In this document: positions 36,060 through 46,900 of the stretch, piece by piece
How positions within the stretch are numbered: the stretch's first letter is position 1
Layout of the letters: each line of letters opens with the position of its first letter
Assembly: GCF_001949145.1 (NCBI RefSeq)
Contig: NW_019091474.1
Location: 678,413 to 742,412, forward strand
Length of the DNA stretch: 64,000 nt
Direction of reading: 5' to 3'
Source: Acanthaster planci
Lineage: Eukaryota > Echinodermata > Asteroidea > Valvatida > Acanthasteridae
Program-made: the position numbers and the translations under genes
Notes under the pieces: generated by a model
Databases searched by the model: none
The model's input: only the letters and a program-made list of their open reading frames with translations
What the model was told of the DNA's origin: nothing

Positions 36060-36760
36060 GCATGCGTGGCATACATACTGTAGTGTGGACCTCTGCACAA
36101 GAGGTCCACACAATGTTGGGTGTGATGGCGTTGTGTGGACTCGCACCTGTCCACACACCCACGCTTACCTTACATACCTAGTGTGGACATTCCTTCATTT
36201 TCGTGCATTTAAGAAAACTCAGTGAAAACACTTGTTTTTCTTGAACTGGAGACACGATTTTCAGCAAAATACTTGTTTTTCTTGAACTGAGCACATGATT
36301 TTCAGCAAATTACTTATTTTTCTTGAACTGGGAACATGATTTTCAGCTGGCGTTTTGTACAAGGTTTCCTTGACTATTCCTCTTCCTTTTAAGACGGATG
36401 ATCCTTACCCCAAAATGCCTCTAAACTTCTTTTTCAGAGAAGGGGAAACTTCCTGTGGGCATGTGTAAAAGAGTCCACAGAAAGTCTTCCTTTCCTGCAT
36501 TGTGCGGACATCTTTTGTTCACAAGTCCACACTAGGTATGTAAGGTTAGCGCAGAGTTTTCCTCACTGGAAAGAGTTTCAGAGGCATTTTGGGGTCAAGG
36601 TTATCGGTTGAAAAATGAAGAGGAACAGTCCAGGAAATCATCATCAAAAATCCAGCTCGAAGGAGTTATCCTAGTTGGAGAAAATGGAGCATTTTCTTCA
36701 AGTTTCCTTAACCACAGAACAAAGGAATGTCCATACTTTGTATATAAAACAGATATATGT
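36060..36760. repeat. GTGTGGAC repeat split by a nested element
   Basis: The two halves (36060-36161 and 36552-36760) match the left and right parts of 28797-29110: GTGTGGACCTCTGCACA and GGTCCACACA on the left; GAGGCATTTTGGGGTCAAGG, AATCATCATCAAAAATCC and AGCTCGAAGGAGTTAT on the right. Confidence 0.75.
36162..36551. mobile_element. Nested foldback element, TIR ACCTTACATACCTAGTGTGG
   Basis: Left CGCTTACCTTACATACCTAG; right on the other strand CGCTAACCTTACATACCTAG. Inside are three direct copies of a unit with CTTGTTTTTCTTGAACTG and GATTTTCAGC. It sits within the GTGTGGAC repeat. Confidence 0.8.
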
Positions 36761-37331
36761 ATGTGTGGGTGTGTATATGGGGAAATTACAATTATAACCT
36801 TTTGATGGAAATGTTGAACATTACACACTCACCTACAGGGATTTTAAAAAGCCTGTGAGATCTTTGCTTTTAGGCTTACAATGTATGTGAAGAGTCAACA
36901 CGTTTGATGTCAATATGTTAATTGAAAATTGAAGGAAAAAGAGCCTGCATTCTGGCAATACGAGCCCGGATTCACAGTGCAGCTTGCCACAAAGAGGTTG
37001 TGTTGAACGCAGACAACTCAAGTTGTTCCCAATGTTTGTTTGTCAGGATTGAAGACTCAAAAGTTAATTCTTTCAGTATCGCTGTTAAATATTTAAGGTA
37101 GTGGCTTTCATTAGGGTAAGGAATGCCCTGACCAATCATTTCTTCACATTGTTCACTTGGTTTAATGCAAGTCACGGCGATGAGTCGGCCATTTTTTTTG
37201 TCGACCATAAACTTGAAATTTGGCCTCTTTGTGGTAACCTCTTGGTGTCGTACTATATTATGAATCACCTACATTATTGAGAACATAGGCCTTACTTCTA
37301 ATTTCCTACCTTACAGACTTACTCTGGTCAT

Positions 37332-37508
37332 AGAGTACCAAAGTGAGCGTGTCACATGCACAATTCTGTGTGTAAAATGAAGCACCGCACGTACGTACTC
37401 CATTGGTGTGTACAACATTAACCCTAACACTCCTCAATCCTTCACCTGTTGGAGGACTGAGGAGTGTTAGGGTTAATGGCTTGAAAGGACATCACACTTT
37501 GGTACTCT
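37332..37508. mobile_element. AGAGTACC MITE with an internal near-perfect palindrome
   Basis: Ends: AGAGTACCAAAGTG on the left, AGAGTACCAAAGTGTGATGT on the right (opposite strand). The centre holds TTAACCCTAACACTCCTC and its inverse GAGGAGTGTTAGGGTTAA. A related palindrome without the outer ends is at about 25157-25212. Confidence 0.78.
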
Positions 37509-38182
37509 GTTGGTACCTGCTTCTCCTGGTCTAGTACCCATGGAGCATTTTGTCCTGGGTGGGTGGGGGGAAGGATTGCATCTGTTACCTCCCTTCCCTT
37601 GCTGTCATGCTGCACTACATTTTGTAAAATAGAATAAGTTATTTTGCGAGGCATTCCTTGCAGGTAAAGAAAAGTGATTTTACTATTATCTTTCGGTAGA
37701 CGGATTTATAAAATGGGAAGGGGGTTGGGGAAGGGATGAAGAGCGTTTGGAATTCGCAACCAGGCAGATTCCGAACATCTGAGTCATCGGACTGTGCCGT
37801 AATTGAGAGACAATGCGGCCGATCAATGCAAAGTGTTTTTTATTAGGTTTTTGATAAGAGTAACTTTGAGATCTGTTATCTTGCAAAGATATTTTTTCAC
37901 CTTTTCACCGTTAAATGTACATGTAAAAGAATTAGAAGAACATTTAATTCACTCTACTACAAACATGTATGTCAGCTGTACAAAGAAAACTGTATCAGTG
38001 AATTGTCTTTCAGTTGAATGTACGTGAAAAAGCTGCGCTAAATATATCATTTTATTTTGTAGCATATAAATGCTTGAAATTTAAATTCGACGAATGTTTC
38101 AGTGCAATGGTTATGTGCCCATGTAAGTACTTTAAATGAAAAAAAAGCAGCTGATGAGTATTGTGGAAATCTACAGGGTTTG

Positions 38183-38784
38183 TCTGGCAATTTGCTCCTA
38201 GCGGGGACAAGAGAGAGCATTTCTTACGCGGAAACGACGTCGACGGGCCTTTGGTAGGAAAATCAGTTTTGTTGGCATTTTGGCACGGGGCCCGTGACTT
38301 TGCGCAACTGATTTATTTTGAAATGTATGGTCTTTGTGTGTGTGCACCGGGCCCGTGCATAAGCTCAGTTGAAAAAATTTTCCATCACCCTGTCTCTCCT
38401 TTACCAATTGAGGGCGCACTTCAACTCGTGAATCCAAATTACTGGATTCATTTGTTCCAGAGAGTGTCTCTTCAAAGTTGTGAACTACAGATACATGTAC
38501 ATCTACCTAGTTGTACAAAGCTTCATAATGCATTTTAGCCAAGTTACCAGAAGATGTGCTCTCTCCGCCCTGGGTGGAAGTGCGCCCTCAATTGGCAAAG
38601 GAGAGACAGGCTGATAAGACATTCTCAACTGAGCTTATGCCTAAGTCTTATGCATAGATTGGTTGTGTATAGTCACAGGCCCTGGGCCAAATGTAAATAA
38701 AACTATGGTGACTTTCCAACCAAAGGACTATTGTTTCTATGGAAACACACCCTCTCTTGTCCCTTCCAGGAGCAAATTGCCAGA
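38183..38784. mobile_element. 600-bp foldback element, TIR TCTGGCAATTTGCTCCT
   Basis: The outer 17 bp are perfectly inverted (TCTGGCAATTTGCTCCT and AGGAGCAAATTGCCAGA). The arms keep partial inverted similarity inward: ACAAGAGAG/CTCTCTTGT, CATAAGCTCAGTTGA/TCAACTGAGCTTATG and ACCAATTGAGGGCGCACTTC/AAGTGCGCCCTCAATTGGC. The inner arm resembles the start of the CCGAGT-type MITEs. Confidence 0.85.
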
Positions 38785-41700
38785 TGACTAGATCGTTGGC
38801 TTTAGTCATTCCCCGTTGTGAACTCAGAATAACCTCAAATCACATTGATAAATCATCTGCCCCGAGTTGATAGATGCGATATGAAGGATTTGCTATCCTG
38901 TGTCCGTATTCATTTATAAAAGCCGGCCAAGCCTTCAATAGGTGGCTGCTGAGATGACCCCAAGTTGATAGCTAAGCCTAGTTGAAAGCTAAGTGATATT
39001 CATACAACTTTGCTAATTTTGCTTGGTTGCTAAGTTGGCTGCTAACGTTATAGTTGATGTGGGGTGTCTCTAAGTCCCTATTTGGCAACTGAATCATTTT
39101 GTGGTTTACACATTGAACAGCGAACATGGCAAGATGTATACTTGAGCTTGCACAAGTGAACAGTGCAATTCATTAAAGTCAGCTAGTTTTTGCTGTTCCT
39201 AAAAGTCATTTGACCCATCCAAAGCTTCACCATAGTATGCAAATACACATTATCTGGTTTTGGGGTTTGAAGAACTGCCTTATGTCCTAAGCTGCGTGCC
39301 CAACATATCTAGCTACCAACTACCCCGGTAACATTCTTGGCAAGGTTTTATGAATATTAAATTAGTTGGTAACCACAAAGCATAAAACTACGGATTTAAC
39401 AGGCCGCTAAGGTCGAGTTGGCTGCTAAGTTAGCAAGCTTTGATGAATATCGGCCTAGGCATGTCCGGGCGTATATAGATACTGTACATGCACAATCAAC
39501 AACTCCTGCTATTAACGAACATGTAACATACACGTATATTGACATTTTACACAGACATGTAGTACATGTATGGTAAGTAATTTTAAACAAATTTGCAAGT
39601 ATTGCTGTTTGTCTTTCAATGCTGACAATCACTATGATTTTTCCTGCAACTTTGTGATTTTCTTTTTGTAGCTATTGTAATGTCGGGTTGGACTAGACCA
39701 ATGATACATGTAGCTGTGATTTCTATATTAAGATTTAAATGGTATGAGCAAGTAGCAGCCGGTAAAGACCAAATGGCTCGCAGTTTGATCGGCATTTATG
39801 AGTTTGTTTGTTAGCTTGATGAGTTCTGTACTGCACGCTTGTTTGCCCTGCTGATGGGCTGCCCAGTTTTATTGTGTTGTTCAAATGTGACTCACTCACC
39901 GAGGAGTTTTCATGAAGTGAATATATGGATATGACAGTGGCCAGGCAGCCGAAGTGTGGCAATGCTGCCATTTATCTGTGGCAATTTAAAAACGATGTTT
40001 CACATCATTTGGAAATTATTCTTGTTCTTTTTATTTTGATGCCGGTGGTTGCTGCTATTGATTCGAAAGTCTGGAAGGAATTTATGCACAAGTCAAATTA
40101 TTTTGTGTACTTCAGACGCCAATCTGGAAGGATTAGCATACATGTATCTGGCCAACACTTGTCTTCTTATATTTATGACTTGAACACTACTAGAAAGCGT
40201 AATCTGATGAAGAAACACTAATTCAGGAGTGAAAACTTGATCTTTTTTTGGAAGTACCGGTACATTGAAAATTTTCTGATATTTAGATCCCATAAACTCT
40301 GTAGTATAAGATCAAAGGTGGTGTCCAGATATCAAATTTGTTCTTCAACAAAGCAACTACATGTACGTGTATATAAAGCAGAACGCTTTGGCTGAGCTAC
40401 TCCATCAGTTTTCCCCTTAACATGTTTAAACTACGGTGCACATGTAACTTTCATGGTTCAAACATACAAATTTATTTCTAAAGGAAATATATCGTACCAA
40501 AGTATTGGTGTTTGTTTTAATTTGTTGCTTATGTATACTAGAAGTTTAGCATCCTCTGCTTACACAGATTTGGAACAAGATGAAAAAAATTGTGATTTTT
40601 TTAATTGGAATTCCATGTTGAGCAACAAGGGAGAGCAGTTTTCTTAGTAAATTTGTAATAAATGCGCAGGGCATTTGCCTTGCCAATATCACGACTTGGA
40701 ATTTCTTGAGTCAGATCACCTGAAGAGTTTACGCACGTTACCTTGAAAACTTTGCACCGACATAGCCGCCTTGAACCAAAGAGTAAATTCTGGATGGAAA
40801 AAAAACCAAAACCCACAATTGTAATCCATTACAATTGTGGTTTTGTGGTTGCAAGATACATGTACGAGATGTTAGAATTTTAGACTCACCCGCAAGTTTT
40901 GCGGAGAGTGCAAATGGGTTCACAAACGACTTTGCTGAGCACTGAAAAGGTAATGCCACTAAAACAATTGGACAGACTTTTGAGCAGAAGATTTCAAGAC
41001 AAGTGAAGGATTTAACCTCTTGCAAAGCGGACATCATTTTAAGGCATTCAGAATTAGAAAGTTTATTCACTGTTAAACTTGAACAGAATGGAATACTGGC
41101 TACTCGTATAAATCAAACCCTGTGACAGTCTGGAAAAAGCTTTTGCTGCCAGGTTTTGCTTTTATTAGTTAGTGGAAAATATGAAAGTCCCTATCTACAA
41201 AAATCAAGCCGTCAAATTCTACATAAATGTTCATTTGTCAATCTTCATTTCAGTGTTAAAAACTACATGTACTTCGGCCAAAAAAACAAACCAAAGTTCC
41301 ATAGCTTCTTACATAGCACTCGCTTGCAAAATTTACGTACCTTACCTCTGAACTAGAAGTTTCCACTCCATTGAACTCAAATTTTTGTAAGACAGAGCAA
41401 TATATTGATTTCTCAAGGACACAAACAATAAAGAATGTCAGCTTGTACCCATTTTGTCACAACACATGCAGCTAGAATATATCAGATTATATACAGAATA
41501 AAACCCAAATGGTATTTTCTGGAATGACTATTGCCAACAATGAAATAATTTCAGCAGTAGTCAGATCAAGCGCTATTCGGTTTCAGCCAATGGCGGTTTC
41601 CTCCTGAAACGATCTGCCACTTCAAATAAAAGCTTTCCAAGTTGGCGTTTCGTCATTTGCTTGCAAAACTATGTACATAGATTTCATGCAAACATACGGC

Positions 41701-42937
41701 AATATTGCACTTTATCCACAAGGATGTTCAGTCTACTGCGACCGATTTCATGAGACTTGGTGTCACTTCACATGAGGCTGTGCCCTGTGCTATAAATCTC
41801 TAGCAAAGCTGTGAAATGTCCTTTGTGTGGTCGGTTTTATAGAGAGATAGCTGTGCTTCAATGCTTTTCAATACCCTCCTATACAAATGTTATGCATTTC
41901 TCGTTGAAGCTTTAATAAGGTGAGTGCTCTTGCGCCTGACGAAGAACGTGCTTGGTCGGCGGAACTCCATTTTCAATGAGTTTGAAGCAATTACACGTAC
42001 TGCATGCATGGCGTAACTTGGTGCACAAGTCCTCAACTTACGCAGTGCATAACCTTCACGAGTACACCACAATTTCTTGCCCAACTTAAATGTAACATAT
42101 GACATCAGTTCAATCATGTCCTTGCCGTGAAGCTCTGGGAAACAGTCTTCAGGACTTCCTCTCACTGTACAAGCCTCTGCGGACACGTAGAGGATTAATG
42201 ACCTCGTTGCTGAGGGACAGATCCGTGCTCGGCAAATTCCTTCACAATATTGCACAATTTTATCTCGTAATTAATGTCGTTATAAAATTTACAAGGCACT
42301 TAAAAGATTTATGTGAATATATACAAACGAATTAGATTTCTGTAAAAATGCATCTTGGTTAAACGCAGGAAAATCCCTTTTTTTGCAACATGCTTTTGAA
42401 CATACAGTGTACAAATCTCTTTCATGAATTTCTACTTATAAATCTTGCAGTATTGCACAATGCCCTGCATGTTATACTGGGGAAAAAATTCCATTCTGAA
42501 CTCCAATTTTTTTCTGGCTTATGCCCAAAAGACAATTCTGCAGTTTTCAAAAATGAACCCTTCCCAACTAAATCTTACTTGTAAAAAACTGTGAGAAATC
42601 TGGCCAGCCCCATATCTTTAAAAAAATTGTAAAGACCTGTAGAGTTAGCCAAACAACTGCAACCGGAAAAAAAAATAAGTGTCAAATATATCACAGCAAG
42701 GCATACACGCTTATTCCTCCTTTTGAATACATTCCAAGCACACAATGTACCGGGTCAGAAACAAGAAGCATGACTGGATGTACCTATCCATTCCAAATTG
42801 GGGGCCAATCAAACTTCCTGAATGCAAAGTCATTTTACTGAAAAACAGAAAAGTAATTTTGATGATTTACGAAGGGCATACTGCATGCATTGGTAACACC
42901 GCTTTGCTGGTAAACATCGGGGGGAAAAAAACGAACA

Positions 42938-42943
42938 TTTATT
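42938..42943 (-). promoter_or_regulatory. Possible poly(A) signal for the Ig/FN3 gene
   Basis: TTTATT on the plus strand is AATAAA on the minus strand, about 750 bp past the stop codon at 43690. It is the first such hexamer I found downstream. Position alone supports it. Confidence 0.3.
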
Positions 42944-43689
42944 TCGACAAGAAAAAGCAAGAGCAGGAACTTCACAATCCAAAGAGGGAACAATAATGAC
43001 TGGTCCTGTGCTCCACCCACAGGCAGAGTTTCCACTTCAGGATACAGTGTGCCAAGTGCATGCAAGATTACAAACGCTGCCATCAACAAATTGACAACAG
43101 AAATTTGAAACTAAGGTTTTTACAATTTGTGGGTCGCACTGCGTTTTTATAGTGTTTGTACCGTTTGGTATCCTTTGTTTCAACTGATAAAAGGTTGCAT
43201 GAAACTTAAGCAGTTTATCCTGCAATTGAAGTCGGTACATTTTGCATCGTTCAAAACTGAAAACCTGAAATATCCTAAAAACAGAGTGGTGCCATGTTTG
43301 GTGGCCAAGATCACCAGGTGTCATGGCACACATACGTGTATTCCGTATGTAGCCTGTTTTTCAAGTCAGTGATGACCTGCCCCTCTAAGCGCGTACAACT
43401 CGAATAAGCCTGAATGAGCCACTTTGGTATATTGACAGTGCGGTGTGAATCCAAAATAAGTGCATCCAAGGTCATGTGGGACCAGCATTACGGGCACATG
43501 CGATCTGCCCTATCACCGCTGCCTTACGCCGACTTGCACGTGTGCTTTGAACTCAAATGACCTTGCCTTTCTTTGAAGTACCGAATTGGCCCATTCGTGG
43601 CGGAGGAAGGGGTGGCGGTATGAACTGGATAGGTCAGTGTCCGGGGGGGTCAGACTGCGTACCTGGGTTGTGCTTGCGCCGCTCTCTCT

Positions 43690-43925
43690 TTATGTTGTGG
43701 TGGTCTCCTTCTTGGCTTGGCCGTTCTGTCCCACCGAGGCGTCGGGCTGGCCCTTGGTGTCGCCTCCTGCCCCAACCCCACCCCCCTTGTCGGGCTGGAC
43801 CTCCTTGAGTTCCATGTCCTTCTGGGGGCTGTCCGTTCCGCCGCCCCCCTCGTAGGCGGGGTTAATGTGGGAGGACTGGTCCTGCTGGTTGTTGACCAAA
43901 GCCTGGTTGTCATCCTGAGCCCCTT
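43690..43925 (-). CDS. Ig/FN3 gene, last exon: cytoplasmic tail
   Basis: Acceptor CCACCAG, phase 1 in, stop TAA at 43692-43690. A hydrophilic low-complexity tail: GAQDDNQALVNNQQDQ, INPAYEGGGG, KDMELKEVQPDKGGG and the end KKETTTT. No ankyrin-binding FIGQY, kinase, ITIM or clear PDZ-binding end. One tyrosine (NPAYE) is a possible phosphosite. Local composition is GC-rich compared with the introns. Confidence 0.85.
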
Positions 43926-46900
43926 CTGGTGGATCCAACAGGAAATTTGAAAGGATGAATTCGAGTACGGGACGTAAAGGAAATGGGTCCCGAGCGGGAA
44001 CCAAGAGAGGGCGCAATTTTCCTATCAACAGAGGTTCCTTATTGCCTGTTTTCAACCGATGAGGGGGGGTGCTTCTGCTTAAGGCGGGGTGAAATGTACC
44101 AGTTGTAGTGCAGTTTGGCAAAGTGAAATGTACCAGGTTTGGCTCAAGTGAGCCAAACCTGGCACATTCTCCTTGCTGCATAGCAAACGGCTGGCATATG
44201 AGTTCACATGTGCACTGACGCTGCCATGCAAACTACTGCAGGAGGCCGGAGTCAGACCACAGACAGGTGTACGTTTGACACTGATATCAATCAACTTGGG
44301 AGAAACACAGTACGAAACCTCACAGTCTATGTGGGGTACACTGGTAACTCAATCTACAGGTTTAATATACAATGCGTGAATTGAAAAAACTCTCGGAAAA
44401 TTGGCTTTATGAAATACGTTTTTGAGGGGATAAAAAATACAACACTCCCCCCAGGCCTTAGCGTCTAGACTATAGCACAGTAAATGCCTGTCTTGCAGTC
44501 AAATTAATTTGTCACCTGTCCCGTCTATGATTTCAGATGACCAATTGTGACATCTTGTGACAACTGGTCACTGATGACTTGATTCAGCCAATCAACTTAC
44601 GCCTGGCTCGCATGAAAGTGAGGTTGGAGCCGTGGCGCTTGCAGACGATGACACAGATGATGGCGATCAGCATGCAGACGGCTGCGACGATGACGACGAC
44701 GATGATCAGGAGCTGGGAGAGGGAGAGCTCCAGAATGCTGCTGCTCTCTGTGGCACGAGGAGGAAGGACATGCAACACAGGTCAACTGAGAGTATAGTTT
44801 GCTTCATTTTTTCGCATCTTTACTCCTTGAATATATTTTGTCGTCTGATTTTCTCCATGTATTTTTGTCATATTCCATACATGGCATTATTAAAATGTTT
44901 TACTGAATTGTTGTCGCGAAAACCCCCCCCCCAAAAAATGAACCAAAACCAGGGATATTGCCAGTCAGGCTCTTGCCCATAGCCTGAAACTACGGCCTGA
45001 GAAAGCTCAGTCTACATTGATATGGCCTGACATTAAGCCCCACATTTTACAAGAAAAAGCCTGAAATCTAGCGTAAAATCTGGTCTGAAAACTAGCCCCC
45101 CCCAGCACACTCCATGCTCGGCCTGCATCAGTGCAATTTTGTTTGGGCTCACCGGGAAGTATCAGACCTAGGAATACAGCTTTGAGATAGACTCAAGCTA
45201 GGGTGAAACGGGGATCTTTCAGTTTGTCAAAGAGGGGAGGTGTTGCGTCAAAGGAGACCTTACTCTAGTCAGCACTTTTACTTGAAGTCATTCAAGACAA
45301 GCTCTGTAAGCCTAATCGGCAGGGCTGTCTGTGTCGCTTTATGTTAACATGAAACCTAGGCCTTTTAATTGGCTGAAAATTTGTAATATATATTCCACTT
45401 GGCCACTAACCAGACGGGGAACCTATGGGGAGCTTACACCTTTGGGAGGGGCTTGGGGAAATTTTTTAGCCACGGTTGATCTTTTTCAGGAGGCGTAGAA
45501 ACCCTGCAGCGAGCATGCAACCTCAGAAATTGATCTTTTAATAGTTTGATCGTAAATTAGATGCAGATTTTCCAAGGAGAACTCTGATGAAAGAACATTG
45601 ATATTTCCAAGCTTACCAATTTCCTTGGTCTCAAACTCCATGCTAACCACCTCGCCCTTGCCCAGCTTGTTGTTGGCCCAGACGTTGACCTGGTACCACG
45701 TTTCCGGATCCAGGTTCTTGAGGCCCATGGTCCTCTGTCGGGTGAGGGGGACGGATCATTTCAAGACTAGGAACTTATTGAATCAGACTGCATCTTAATT
45801 AGAGATCACTAAATAAATCACGGCATGAAGATTTTGGTGATACCCCCCACAAAACGTCGTCCACACCAAAATGGCCTTGACAGTGATCATAAAACAGCCT
45901 GCTCTGACTAACGTGAAGTCTCTCAGTGAGACCCCAATGGTGCCTAGTACATGTACCTGCCCTCCTTCAGGCTTGACGTGAGAGTCCAGTCAGCACTGTG
46001 CCCAACCCACTACGGCCAGGAGAACACACCACGGCAAATGGCTACCTCACGAGCCTTTGGCTTTCCGCAGAAGCCCTTCCCTGGCGCCATAGCCGAGAAC
46101 TCTGCACACAGCCTGATACTACACGGTCGCATTCAAGCCTTTACTTCCAAATGAAGCGTGGCATGTTGTGACGGACACACGCGACTGAAATGACTGACTG
46201 TGCCTAGCCACTGAGAACGTACTCCCAAAGCATTTAAAAACCTCCCTGATCTCCAAAACTGCCCTCTATGGCAACTAGCTACATGTAGGTCAGACAGTCT
46301 TAGGAACATTTTATGAGCCAGATGGTTTGGGGTAGTAATAAGCAAGAAATTCCAAGTGCATGTTTCTATTCCTTTTGCGCACAAGTAAACCCCTCAACTG
46401 CTGAAAAATAGAAAGGCAAGACAGCCACGAACAACACTGGCTCACTGCATCCAGAACCAGTGAGCTGATCCGCAGACGTGTGGCATTACTCATGCCTACT
46501 CCATACGTGCAAACTACACGTTTTGCTAAACCAAAGACGGAACACAAAGAGCATAAAGGATACTTCCCTACATCCTCAGAGGTCAATCTACTGACCCGGG
46601 GCATAATCCAGGAACAATATGAAACACAATGCCCTCTTCTGAGCGTGGTAATAGAACTAGAAGTCATGTCGTCAACTCTCATTTTCAAGAATACACGAAT
46701 TCAGCCGTCTGAACTTGGGTTTTTGGCTTGACCACACCACGGGACTAGATTTTTCAAAGACAAATGTGCCCGATGGATGTGTCGCCCATTTTAGGAATAC
46801 TGCTGTTGGGTAAAAATTAAGCTCTACGTCTTTTTCAAATTATACCTCACTGGCCTCGATGTCCTCGAAGACCGACCACTCAGAGACAGTGGGCTTGATC

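Larger units (their letters stand above)
35318..43689. other. Convergent intergenic region
   Basis: Lies between the stop of the + strand transporter and the stop of the - strand Ig/FN3 gene, so it should hold both 3' UTRs. ATTAAA at 35644-35649 could serve the transporter. TTTATT at 42938-42943 (AATAAA on the minus strand) could serve the Ig gene; both are unproven. Foldback elements fill much of 36.0-38.8 kb. I found no credible coding exon. Confidence 0.5.

Noticed and set aside
36972-37268. A 98-codon minus-strand frame with a protein-like composition
   Set aside because: No recognisable domain, no splice partner in frame, and it lies among foldback elements; not enough to call a gene.
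42745-42996. An 83-codon plus-strand frame
   Set aside because: No similarity recognised; it overlaps the likely 3' UTR of the Ig/FN3 gene on the other strand.
43557-43950. Several plus-strand frames over the tail exon
   Set aside because: GC-rich antisense shadows of the minus-strand cytoplasmic-tail exon, which is supported by splice phase and stop position.
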